Shown: positions 38,178 through 45,639 of the stretch, one piece after another
How positions within the stretch are numbered: position 1 is the first letter of the stretch
Layout of the letters: every line of letters begins with the position of its first letter
From: an uncultured Chitinophaga sp.
Lineage (GTDB): Bacteria; Bacteroidota; Bacteroidia; Chitinophagales; Chitinophagaceae
Assembly (NCBI RefSeq): GCF_902168175.1
Contig: NZ_CABHOU010000025.1
Coordinates: 496,001-560,000, forward strand
Length of the DNA: 64,000 nt
Reading direction: 5' to 3'
Notes under the pieces: generated by a model
Database searches by the model: none
The model's input: only the letters and a program-made list of their open reading frames with translations
What the model was told of the DNA's origin: nothing
Made by a program: the position numbers and the translations under genes

Positions 38178-38479
38178 TGCTATTATAGTAAGGCAAGGTT
38201 TGATTAAAACCGGTAATTTGTGTCACTTAAAACTATACCATGATCCCGGATGATCTGCACATTTGCCTCGCATGTATCGATCTTTAAGGCTCCCTGCAAG
38301 AGGGAACTGGTTGTTCTCAGTAAACAATTGAGAGCCAGGCAGGAAACAAACAGGCAATAGTCTTTCCAAGCGACGGACGCCTGGTACGCTGGCAAAATAG
38401 CAGAACTGGCAATGAGTGAAGCAAGAACAGCTAACAGGGTAGTTCTGAGCGGTTGGGGTCTTATGATTACCTAAAATAA
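38178..38479. other. Intergenic region between the fibre gene and rpsG
   Basis: About 300 bases without a supported gene. A minus-strand frame ending at 38204 encodes a hydrophobic, signal-like stretch (LLAVLASLIASSAILPAYQA) but has no ATG. Confidence 0.4.
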
Positions 38480-38513
38480 AACGGCAAACGCTCCAATAAA
38501 GAACGTTTGCCGC
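38472..38513 (-). terminator. Terminator of the rpsL-rpsG operon
   Basis: GGCAAACG / CGTTTGCC stem, extended by flanking C-G pairs; the minus strand continues TTTTATTTTAG. Confidence 0.8.
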
Positions 38514-38545
38514 AATTATATGCTGTAGGGCCTAAACCCTTTCTA

Positions 38546-39013
38546 CTATATTCTGAAGTGAGAGAATGCTTTGTTAGCTTCAGCCATACGGTGAGTATCT
38601 TCTTTCTTTTTGAAAGCAGCACCTTCACCTTTGCTTGCAGCTACGATCTCGTTAGCAAGTTTCTCAGCCATGCTCTTACCATTTCTTTCGCCAGCGAAAC
38701 GGATCAACCATTTCATGGAGAGAGAAATTTTCCTGTCTGCACGAACTTCGGCAGGGATCTGGAAAGTAGCACCACCGATACGACGGCTTCTTACTTCTAC
38801 AGCAGGCGTTACATTAGATAAAGCCCTTTTCCATATTTCGTAGCCATTTTCGTTAGTAGTTTGGCTAACACGGTCGATCGCATCGTAGAAAATCCTGTAA
38901 GCGATGGATTTTTTACCTTGTTCCATGATGTTGTTCACGAAACGGGTTACTTGTTTGTCGCCAAATTTAGGATCTGGAGCCAGCGGTAATTTTTTCGCAG
39001 CTTGCTTTCTCAT
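38546..39013 (-). CDS. rpsG: 30S ribosomal protein S7
   Basis: A 155-residue head-assembly protein, opening [19 protein letters not shown], with the signature [20 protein letters not shown]. It lies 30 bases after rpsL. The usual next gene, fusA, is 6 kb away. Confidence 0.97.
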   Translation of the reverse strand: MRKQAAKKLPLAPDPKFGDKQVTRFVNNIMEQGKKSIAYRIFYDAIDRVSQTTNENGYEIWKRALSNVTPAVEVRSRRIGGATFQIPAEVRADRKISLSMKWLIRFAGERNGKSMAEKLANEIVAASKGEGAAFKKKEDTHRMAEANKAFSHFRI

Positions 39014-39043
39014 TTATTGAAAAATTTCAACTAGTTATTATAA

Positions 39044-39424
39044 TTATTTTTTAGCCTTTTCCTTCTTAGTACCATACTTAGAACGGCTCTGCTTCCTGTC
39101 TTTCACACCAGCGGTATCAAGTGAACCACGTACGATGTGATAACGTACACCCGGAAGGTCTTTTACCCTACCACCACGGATCAGTACGATGGAGTGCTCC
39201 TGCAGGTTGTGACCTTCACCAGGGATGTAGGCAATCACCTCAATCTTGTTGGTCAAACGAACCTTGGCCACCTTACGCAAAGCGGAGTTAGGCTTCTTAG
39301 GCGTGGTAGTGTACACACGAGTACATACCCCACGGCGCTGAGGACAGGCATCCAACGCTCTGGACTTGGATTTGGCCCGGATAATTTCTCTTCCTTTTCT
39401 TACTAATTGTTGTATAGTAGGCAT
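39044..39424 (-). CDS. rpsL: 30S ribosomal protein S12
   Basis: A 126-residue decoding-centre protein. The loop [17 protein letters not shown] has the wild-type lysine at the position where streptomycin-resistance changes occur. First gene of the rpsL-rpsG pair, behind a consensus promoter. Confidence 0.97.
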   Translation of the reverse strand: MPTIQQLVRKGREIIRAKSKSRALDACPQRRGVCTRVYTTTPKKPNSALRKVAKVRLTNKIEVIAYIPGEGHNLQEHSIVLIRGGRVKDLPGVRYHIVRGSLDTAGVKDRKQSRSKYGTKKEKAKK

Positions 39425-39493
39425 TCTTACCTATGTTTTTTTTCGTCTGTTTACAATTACGTCCAAATTCCCCACATGGAGATTTTGGGAGGG

Positions 39494-39525
39494 CAAAGGT
39501 ATGACTATATGTTTATAAATACAAA
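39494..39525 (-). promoter_or_regulatory. Promoter of rpsL-rpsG
   Basis: On the minus strand TTTG (39525-39522), a 20-base spacer and TACCTTTG (39501-39494). The leader is about 65 bases. Confidence 0.8.
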
Positions 39526-39560
39526 TTGTTCGCTAATATTTTTAAAATCCCGGGGAATTA

Positions 39561-39857
39561 TCAGGCCCTTCCATTCAGTAACTCGGTTACTATCTGCTCC
39601 CATTCCTCGTTCAGGCTGGCCTTTGGGGTATTTCTCCCGGCCCTGGCATACCAATAATCAGCATTACCCAGGTCACCTTCTTTACGATGCAGGTACGCAT
39701 GTATATACGAACCTGTACTTCCTGCTATGTTCTGGGCTATGTCGTGTGCCATCTCCCAATCCCCTTTCCCATCCCACCACATAGCGGTGAGCGCCGGCTT
39801 TATGCCGTACGGCGGTTCGGAGGACTGCAAAGATGCGATAAATTCCGGTAAAGTCAT
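39561..39857 (-). CDS. Conserved small protein of unknown function
   Basis: A 98-residue soluble protein. It has the pattern of a widespread conserved family of about 95-100 residues: LTAMWWDGKGDWEMAHDIAQ near residue 23, IHAYLHRKEGDLGNADYWYA near residue 52, and EEWEQIV near the end. The repeated Trp/His/Asp-rich helices recall TPR-like packing. No function is established. It lies between ilvE and the rpsL promoter on the same strand. Confidence 0.75.
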   Translation of the reverse strand: MTLPEFIASLQSSEPPYGIKPALTAMWWDGKGDWEMAHDIAQNIAGSTGSYIHAYLHRKEGDLGNADYWYARAGRNTPKASLNEEWEQIVTELLNGRA

Positions 39858-39892
39858 GAGCGAAAGATAGGAAGTTTCCTGTTTTCAGAGAA

Positions 39893-39922
39893 AAAAGAAG
39901 GCCAGGCATTGCTGCCCGGCCT
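39893..39922 (-). terminator. Terminator of ilvE
   Basis: AGGCCaGGCA / TGCCcGGCCT stem; the minus strand continues TTCTTTTTTCT. Confidence 0.75.
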
Positions 39923-39953
39923 CTTTATAGCTAAAACACATAACACTTTCGAC

Positions 39954-41021
39954 TTAAATATGGTAGTTCCAGCCCCTGGTATCTTCGGATTTACCGGTAC
40001 GGATCGCATCCAGGCGGTTAATTACCTCTGCTCCTACCTTATAATTGGCGGTGTCCAGGCGGAGGCTCTTCTCCTTGAAGTCCAGCTGCTCCACATAAGC
40101 CACGCTTGATGCGGTGCCGGTGCCGAACACTTCTTTAAGGGTACCGTCCTCGTAAGCTGCCACTACCTCTTCTATAGATATAGGACGTTCCTCCACGGTA
40201 AGACCCATATCTTTTAATATATCCATTACACTGGCCCGGGTTACACCTGCCAAAATGGTACCCTGCGACAGATCTGGGGTAATGGCGGTGTTGCCGATAA
40301 TAGTAAATACGTTCATGGTGCCACATTCCTGCAGGTACTTATGCTCGTAACCATCTACCCAAAGTATCTGGTCGTACCCCTGTTTGCGGGCCTGCATGGT
40401 TGGCTGCATCGTACCGCCGTAGTTACCGGCCGCTTTAGCATAACCTACCCCACCCGGGAAAGCGCGCACATATTTATCCTGCACTAACAGTTTAATGGGC
40501 TTATTGAAATAAGGCCCCGAAGGGGAGTTGATGATCATGAACCGGTACGTTTCTGAAGGACGTACGCCGATAAACTCATCGGCCGCGATCATAAACGGAC
40601 GCAGGTAGAAAGAGCACCCCTCGTTGGAAGGTACCCAGTCGCGGTCCAGGTCGATCAGCATGGCCATACCACCAATAAATAACCACTCAGGCACGTCGGG
40701 CATGCCCATCCTGTCTGCCGATATATTAAAACGTTTGTAATTGTCGTATGGACGGAAGATCATCGGGTTACCCTCCTGATCTTTATAAGCCTTGATGCCT
40801 TCAAAAATAGCCTGCCCGTAATGCCAGGCTGCATTAGAAGGACTCACAGAAATATGCGAAAAAGGCAGAATTTGCGCATCATGCCATTCTTTTCCGTCGA
40901 AATCGGCCACCAGCATATGATCGGCATATTTTTTACCGAATACGAGGTTATTGAAATCTACTTCGCCAATACGGCTCTGCGTAGTTTTAGTAACTTTAAT
41001 CTTCTTTAAAGCTTCTTCCAT
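39954..41021 (-). CDS. ilvE: Branched-chain amino acid aminotransferase
   Basis: A 355-residue fold-type IV PLP enzyme for the last step of Val, Leu and Ile synthesis or the first step of their breakdown. Landmarks are LPFSHISVSPSNAAWHYGQA, IFEGIKAYK and the conserved YLQECGTMNVF near residue 255. The frame is open to 41072, but the ATG at 41021 (MEEALKKIKVTKTTQSRIGE) gives the usual start. Confidence 0.95.
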   Translation of the reverse strand: MEEALKKIKVTKTTQSRIGEVDFNNLVFGKKYADHMLVADFDGKEWHDAQILPFSHISVSPSNAAWHYGQAIFEGIKAYKDQEGNPMIFRPYDNYKRFNISADRMGMPDVPEWLFIGGMAMLIDLDRDWVPSNEGCSFYLRPFMIAADEFIGVRPSETYRFMIINSPSGPYFNKPIKLLVQDKYVRAFPGGVGYAKAAGNYGGTMQPTMQARKQGYDQILWVDGYEHKYLQECGTMNVFTIIGNTAITPDLSQGTILAGVTRASVMDILKDMGLTVEERPISIEEVVAAYEDGTLKEVFGTGTASSVAYVEQLDFKEKSLRLDTANYKVGAEVINRLDAIRTGKSEDTRGWNYHI

Positions 41022-41194
41022 TGGATTATTTGAAAGTAAATCATGACCCACGGGATAATCTGCAATCATCATGGTTTATCGGTTTTATCTCAATATTTTT
41101 ACACTTTCCGGATCATTTACCCGTCGAATGATCTGCAAATAAACTGATTTTTCCCCAAGCGGGGATGGTCGCATAAATCTTTAATAATATATAT

Positions 41195-41689
41195 ATGAGC
41201 CTTTCAGCAGTGCAACTGGACCCGTACTTACTGGCTAAGATGTATACCCAGCCTATTATTCCGGAAGAAAAGCAGGCAGGGCCGGTGGTACAAAAAGAGC
41301 TGCCTAAAGTCAAATATTTAGGCGAAAATCAAAAAAACATACTGCTACTCATACAAAACGAAAATGAAGCGTATTTAAATGAAGAATCATTCAATCTGCT
41401 TACGAATATATTAAACGCCTGTAAACTGGGCATGCAGGATGTAGCACTCGCAAATGTAGCCCATTACACTGCGTTAACACTGGCAGACTGGCAAAAGGTG
41501 GTGAACTTCCAGCGTGTGGTTATATTCGGCATTGCGCCCGACCAGCTTGCCGTGGAAGCACCGGTTTACCAACTGGTGACTATCAATAATGTTACCGCCA
41601 TCTTCTCCCACGACCTTACCTTCATTGGTTCCGACAAAACCCTGAAAGGCAGGTTATGGATGGGACTTCAAAAATTATTTAATTTATAA
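41195..41689 (+). CDS. Conserved protein, possibly a DNA polymerase III psi-like subunit
   Basis: A 164-residue soluble protein without a signal peptide. The N-terminal third is variable with a Pro/Lys-rich linker. The C-terminal domain begins near residue 50 (NILLLIQNENEAYLNEESFN) and ends with the Lys-x-x-Leu-Trp pattern TLKGRLWMGLQKLFNL. That alpha/beta core ending in an LW helix recalls HolD-type psi subunits, but the similarity is by eye and weak. It is 3 bases upstream of the ITPase gene and probably cotranscribed with it. Confidence 0.55.
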   Translation: MSLSAVQLDPYLLAKMYTQPIIPEEKQAGPVVQKELPKVKYLGENQKNILLLIQNENEAYLNEESFNLLTNILNACKLGMQDVALANVAHYTALTLADWQKVVNFQRVVIFGIAPDQLAVEAPVYQLVTINNVTAIFSHDLTFIGSDKTLKGRLWMGLQKLFNL

Positions 41690-41692
41690 GGA

Positions 41693-42277
41693 ATGGTTTT
41701 AGTTTTTGCGACGAACAACGATAATAAGGTAAAAGAGGTACGCGCCATGTTAGGCAATGCCTTCGAGATCATCACATTGAAAGAATCGGGCATCGATATC
41801 GACATACCCGAACCGCATGACACCCTGGAAGATAATGCCCGCGAGAAATCGACGGTTATATATAATATGACAGGCAAAAACTGTTTTTCGGAAGATACCG
41901 GCCTGGAGATAGACGCCCTGAACGGAGAACCTGGTGTGTTATCGGCCCGTTATGCGGGCGAGCAGAAGGAAGCGGCAGACAATATCGTGAAGGTGCTGAC
42001 TAACCTACAGTCACAACCCAACCGTAAGGCACAGTTCCGTACTGTTATTTCATTACGGTTAGGCGAGCAGGAACACCAGTTCGAAGGCATTTGCGAAGGG
42101 GAAATACTCGAAAGCACAACAGGTGTAAAGGGTTTTGGTTACGATCCCATCTTTAAACCATCCGGTGCCGACCGCTCCTTCGCGCAAATGGAAATGAGCG
42201 AAAAGAACAGTTACAGTCACCGCGCAAAAGCCTTTTCAAAACTGGTAGCTTTCCTGAAGGAGCAGCAGCCTGCCTGA
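41693..42277 (+). CDS. rdgB: Non-canonical purine NTP pyrophosphatase (RdgB/HAM1 family)
   Basis: A 194-residue enzyme that hydrolyses ITP, dITP and XTP to monophosphates, which cleanses the nucleotide pool. Visible motifs are FATNNDNKVKEV at the N-terminus, SEDTGLEIDALNGEPGVLSA near residue 66, FGYDPIF near 148 and SHRAKA near 179. Full family length. It follows the psi-like gene after 3 bases. Confidence 0.95.
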   Translation: MVLVFATNNDNKVKEVRAMLGNAFEIITLKESGIDIDIPEPHDTLEDNAREKSTVIYNMTGKNCFSEDTGLEIDALNGEPGVLSARYAGEQKEAADNIVKVLTNLQSQPNRKAQFRTVISLRLGEQEHQFEGICEGEILESTTGVKGFGYDPIFKPSGADRSFAQMEMSEKNSYSHRAKAFSKLVAFLKEQQPA

Positions 42278-42316
42278 AATATCCCTCCCGTTTTATCGTC
42301 TACATTTTAAATATAC

Positions 42317-42748
42317 ATGGCCAGAGTTAAGATCAGCTTACCGGAACAGTTTAAATTTTCTACACAAATACCCATCCGCATACAGGATGTGAATTATGGC
42401 GGCCATGTTGGCAACGACGCTATTCTTTCGATTATGCACGAAGCCCGCCTGCAGTTCTTAAACAGCATTGGCTGTACCGAACTGGATGCTTACGGGGTAG
42501 GCATGATCATGTCGGACGTAGCGATCGTATATAAAGGAGAAGGGTTCAGGGGCGATGTGTTCGTGGTGGAAGTAACTGCCGACGAGCTATCTCCCTTTGG
42601 ATTTGAGTTGCTGTACCGCCTGAGTACGGAGCGTGAAGGTAAAAAATTGCCTATCGCCGAGGGCAAAACGGGCATGATCTGTTTTGATTACAGTCAGCGT
42701 AAAGTGGCCCGCATGCCCGACATATTGCAAGAAAAATTGATTGGATAA
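42317..42748 (+). CDS. Hotdog-fold acyl-CoA thioesterase
   Basis: A 143-residue single hotdog domain of the 4-hydroxybenzoyl-CoA thioesterase type. The strand-helix signature is IRIQDVNYGGHVGNDAILSI, with Asp24 in the usual catalytic place, followed by MHEARLQFLNSIG. The acyl-CoA substrate is unknown. It lies 16 bases before the nitroreductase gene and likely shares its transcript. Confidence 0.85.
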   Translation: MARVKISLPEQFKFSTQIPIRIQDVNYGGHVGNDAILSIMHEARLQFLNSIGCTELDAYGVGMIMSDVAIVYKGEGFRGDVFVVEVTADELSPFGFELLYRLSTEREGKKLPIAEGKTGMICFDYSQRKVARMPDILQEKLIG

Positions 42749-42764
42749 ACGAGAAACGCATAAG

Positions 42765-43355
42765 ATGACAACATTTACAGAACAACCTGCTTACCTGAAG
42801 CACGTAATTACACACCGCCGTACGGTGAAACCAGAAAGAATGAATGGCCAGCAGATTCCTGACGAACAGGTACAGGAACTATTGCAACTGGCCGACTGGG
42901 CGCCAACCCACGCTTATACAGAGCCCTGGTTCTTTTTTGTGTACGCTGGCGAAAAGGTGAAACAATTTTGCCAGGACCATGCAGAACTTTATAAGAAAGT
43001 ACGCGGCGAAGCTTATATCCCTGGTACTTATGACAAACTGGCCACGATGGGCGATAAGGCTTCGCATGTCATTATCTCGGTAATGAAACGCGGTACCAAC
43101 CCGAACATCCCCGAGCTGGAAGAGATTGCCTCTGCTGCTGCCGCTACCCAAAACCTGTTGCTGGGTGCTGCCGCTGATGGCATTTCCGCTTACTGGGGTT
43201 CCGGTGGTATGGCCTATAACCCTGCCATGAAGGAGTTCCTGGGCCTGCGTGAAGAAGACAAAGTGCTGGGTGTTATCTACCTGGGCTACTCCGACGTTAC
43301 GCTCGCTCCCGGTAAAAGGACAAAGCCGTTGGAAGAGAAAGTAAAGTGGATGTAA
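42765..43355 (+). CDS. Nitroreductase family flavoprotein
   Basis: A 196-residue FMN-dependent NAD(P)H reductase domain. Landmarks are HRRTVKPERM (FMN phosphate contacts), LLQLADWAPTH and EIASAAAATQNLLLGAAADG. It resembles the short YdjA-like subgroup. The start at 42765 is preferred to 42741, which overlaps the thioesterase stop. Confidence 0.87.
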   Translation: MTTFTEQPAYLKHVITHRRTVKPERMNGQQIPDEQVQELLQLADWAPTHAYTEPWFFFVYAGEKVKQFCQDHAELYKKVRGEAYIPGTYDKLATMGDKASHVIISVMKRGTNPNIPELEEIASAAAATQNLLLGAAADGISAYWGSGGMAYNPAMKEFLGLREEDKVLGVIYLGYSDVTLAPGKRTKPLEEKVKWM

Positions 43356-43373
43356 CTGAACACTAACATCATT

Positions 43374-43409
43374 GCCGGGCATAAACACTGTTTTGTGCCC
43401 GGTTTTTAT
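43374..43409 (+). terminator. Terminator of the thioesterase-nitroreductase operon
   Basis: CCGGGCA / TGCCCGG stem extended by weak inner pairs, followed by TTTTTATTTAT. Confidence 0.85.
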
Positions 43410-43442
43410 TTATGGAACAGGCATTACTCCCCTATTGAGCCC

Positions 43443-43472
43443 CCGTTGTGTCACTCCCTTCAACCACAACAA
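43443..43472 (+). repeat. Inverted repeat, left copy of a cassette
   Basis: Thirty bases whose reverse complement lies at 44588-44617 with 28 matches; the first 20 bases match perfectly (core GTTGTGTCACTCCCTTCA). No other copy of the core was seen in the window. Confidence 0.85.
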
Positions 43473-43582
43473 AAAACTGAACAAATGGTAATACACCATC
43501 ACTCTCCCCCTTATCTTCCCATTTACCCTTCCATACGACAGGATTAAGCATAGTGGCTAGTTCCCTTCAGGACCCTTTAGCG

Positions 43583-43596
43583 ATCCTGTACAGGAT
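43583..43596. repeat. Palindrome inside the cassette
   Basis: ATCCTGTACAGGAT, a perfect 14-base palindrome downstream of the second cassette gene. Confidence 0.6.
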
Positions 43597-43650
43597 GGAT
43601 ATAGGCACCCCGGGGGATGTTTGATACTATCTTTAACAACCCATAGGCTG

Positions 43651-43905
43651 TTAACTTCCTGTATCATGGGGAGGCACATCTGCTAAAGGAGCCTCCTTCT
43701 TCACCTTATTTCTCTCAAAGAAACCTTCCTTTTCAAGGCGGGCAATCGTTTCCCGGTGAAAATCCTGAGGATCTAACACAAGGCCGAACCAATCGTGCCA
43801 GCCTTCGGGACGGCTGGGTATAATAGTTGCCGGATCTATACCAGGCAGATCGGGCAATGGCTTGGGATGATACTTGTAAAACCGTTTGATGAATTTTGTA
43901 AACAT
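43651..43905 (-). CDS. Small soluble cassette protein of unknown function
   Basis: An 84-residue protein, basic at the N-terminus (MFTKFIKRFYKYHPKPLPDL) and with Pro/Asp-rich segments (PDLPGIDPATIIPSRPEGW). It has no signal peptide, no membrane segment and no family that I recognise. It starts 17 bases after the membrane protein gene and is the second gene of the cassette, so the two products probably work together. Confidence 0.55.
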   Translation of the reverse strand: MFTKFIKRFYKYHPKPLPDLPGIDPATIIPSRPEGWHDWFGLVLDPQDFHRETIARLEKEGFFERNKVKKEAPLADVPPHDTGS

Positions 43906-43922
43906 AACATCCTATTTATTCA

Positions 43923-44483
43923 TTATAAATTTTCTACTATCTCTACTTTATATACCGGATCGTTATTAATATTCAATTGAAAAACGATACAGCTTATATA
44001 TGGGAACAATGCCAAAATGGAAAAGAAGTACGCATATTTATAGAACCGCACTTTCGCATTTAAGATCGCCTGGTTATCGCCTATCGCGTATTCTAATTCA
44101 TCGATGTAGGACGCCTTTAACTTCAGGTCAATTTCATCATATCTATATCCAGAGTTCTCATACTTTCTTCTCAGGTCTACATAAAATTTCTTTGGTTTGT
44201 CTACGTAATAAATCGACGAAGGAGTTAATAACCTTATGCTATAAATAAATGAACTTAGAAATAGTACCCCATAAAGGTAAAACGACAAATGAAAGAACCA
44301 GTTGCAATTTACTTTAGAGAAAAAAAGCGATTCTACAACCGGCATCAGGAAGATAGCCTCCACTGAATATAAGATCATCAGGTACGTAAACTTGTCCTGC
44401 GTTTTGTGATAGGCTTCCAAATACTCCGTTTGGCGTTTTTCATTGAGTTCAATGATGCAGTCGAGATCATAGAATGAAATCAT
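43923..44483 (-). CDS. Three-helix membrane protein of unknown function (cassette gene)
   Basis: A 186-residue protein. Layout: an N-terminal amphipathic helix (about 1-30), two transmembrane helices (about 33-54 and 64-84), a cytoplasmic segment of about 65 residues rich in Lys, Tyr, Asp and Glu, a helix ELEYAIGDNQAILNAKVRF, and a third membrane helix (about 150-170). This resembles the layout of SLATT and PycTM-type effectors of antiviral signalling systems, but no diagnostic motif was proved and no nucleotide cyclase is nearby. Its gene is markedly AT-rich. First gene of the cassette. Confidence 0.6.
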   Translation of the reverse strand: MISFYDLDCIIELNEKRQTEYLEAYHKTQDKFTYLMILYSVEAIFLMPVVESLFFSKVNCNWFFHLSFYLYGVLFLSSFIYSIRLLTPSSIYYVDKPKKFYVDLRRKYENSGYRYDEIDLKLKASYIDELEYAIGDNQAILNAKVRFYKYAYFFSILALFPYISCIVFQLNINNDPVYKVEIVENL

Positions 44484-44587
44484 TTATGATGGCTTGTGCA
44501 TTCCGGGCAATTGAATGCGGGTTAACAATACTCCCTGGCAGAAATGCAAATATAGGGGAAAGATGACTTCATTTTGGGTGAATAGAA

Positions 44588-44617
44588 TTGTTGCGGGTGA
44601 AGGGAGTGACACAACGG
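44588..44617 (-). repeat. Inverted repeat, right copy of the cassette
   Basis: Reverse complement of 43443-43472 with two mismatches. It lies 104 bases upstream of the membrane protein gene. Confidence 0.85.
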
Positions 44618-44650
44618 CGGCTGGGTAAGGGTTTGATGTTTGTTCAATGA

Positions 44651-44684
44651 TAAAAAAAATGACCGGCAGGAGTACCGGTCATTT
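44651..44684 (-). terminator. Terminator of the SusCD-GlpT-GDPD operon
   Basis: AAATGACCGG / CCGGTCATTT stem with an 8-base loop; the minus strand continues with seven T. Confidence 0.85.
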
Positions 44685-44706
44685 GCGATATAGTTATAAG
44701 TGTGTG

Positions 44707-45633
44707 TTAAAATCCTGCTTCGGCAAAAAGGTTGGGGTAGTCGGATATAATACCGTCGACGCCCATATTTTTTAAGCGGATAATTTCTGCTTTATCATTT
44801 ACCGTCCATGGGATCAGTTTTATGTTTGCATCTTTACAGGCCTTTACCATTTCGGCGGTTACCATGGTGTAGTGTGGACTGTAAGCGAAAGGCATAAATC
44901 CAAGATCGGCGAGATTTTCGGCCAGCGTTTTCTTATTGGAAGCCTCTACCAGGTAAGAGGTTTTAACACCTGCATACTGCCTGTTCAACACCTGCAATGT
45001 TCGCCTGTCGAACGACTGGATAACGGTGCGCGGTGTAATACCTTTCTCCTCCACTACTTTCATCAGCAGGCTCACGAACTCTTCGGGAGCGGGATGTAAC
45101 ACGCCGTCGGTAGCAGGCCTGCATTTGGTTTCGATATTATACCAGACAGGCTTTACGCCCTTTTCGGCGGCATACTTTTCAGATGCTTCGATAAGATCGG
45201 CGAGCAGTGGTTTTTGTACGGCCATCTTCTGCTGTTGCGGAAAGCCGGGATTACCTTTCTGCCCTACATCAAAACGTTTGATATCCTCATAGTTCATAGA
45301 GAAAAGTGCGTATTGCTTTTCCTCCTCTTTAGTGATGAACCTGCCCTCGGGTGTGGTGGTGATATCGTGGTTGAAGTAAGGATCGTGCGAAACGATTACC
45401 TGTTTGTCTTTTGTGACAGATGCATCCATTTCCAGCGTGGTTACACCTACATCAATTGCTTTCTTCATGGCCGGAATGGTGTTCTCGGGCATGAGGCCGC
45501 GGCTGCCGCGGTGGCCTTCCTTATCGAAGGCAGGAAAGGTTGCATCGTTAGTTTGCGCTGTCATACGTTTAGAGGAGGCGCAGGCCGTCCACAACAAAGA
45601 TGCGGCAAGTAATCCGGATAAAGGTAATTTCAT
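44707..45633 (-). CDS. Glycerophosphodiester phosphodiesterase lipoprotein
   Basis: A 308-residue protein with a lipobox (LLWTACASS, Cys18). The GDPD TIM barrel shows the catalytic set HRGSRGLMPENT (about residue 42), LEMDASVTKDKQ (about 72) and VSHDP (about 86). It releases glycerol 3-phosphate from phosphodiesters such as glycerophosphocholine; the lipid anchor places it in the periplasm or at the surface. It starts 6 bases after the calcineurin-like gene and ends the operon that begins with susC. The usual secreted homologue is GlpQ. Confidence 0.9.
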   Translation of the reverse strand: MKLPLSGLLAASLLWTACASSKRMTAQTNDATFPAFDKEGHRGSRGLMPENTIPAMKKAIDVGVTTLEMDASVTKDKQVIVSHDPYFNHDITTTPEGRFITKEEEKQYALFSMNYEDIKRFDVGQKGNPGFPQQQKMAVQKPLLADLIEASEKYAAEKGVKPVWYNIETKCRPATDGVLHPAPEEFVSLLMKVVEEKGITPRTVIQSFDRRTLQVLNRQYAGVKTSYLVEASNKKTLAENLADLGFMPFAYSPHYTMVTAEMVKACKDANIKLIPWTVNDKAEIIRLKNMGVDGIISDYPNLFAEAGF

Positions 45634-45639
45634 CTGTTC

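Larger units (their letters stand above)
43443..44617. mobile_element. Inverted-repeat-bounded two-gene cassette
   Basis: 1,175 bases delimited by a 30-base inverted repeat, sitting precisely between the terminators of the flanking operons (43374-43409 and 44651-44684). It holds two minus-strand genes of unknown function and is AT-richer than its surroundings. It has no transposase and no obvious target-site duplication, so a non-autonomous element or a cassette brought in by recombination between repeat copies are the main readings. Confidence 0.5.

Noticed and set aside
38204..38395. Minus-strand frame with a signal-peptide-like stretch
   Set aside because: The frame extends upstream of the TTG at 38395 but contains no ATG and is closed by stops before one occurs; the rest has no recognisable family. 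It may be a decayed gene.
43443..44617. Classical insertion sequence
   Set aside because: There are inverted ends but no transposase gene and no direct target duplication flanking them; recorded as a cassette of uncertain mobility.
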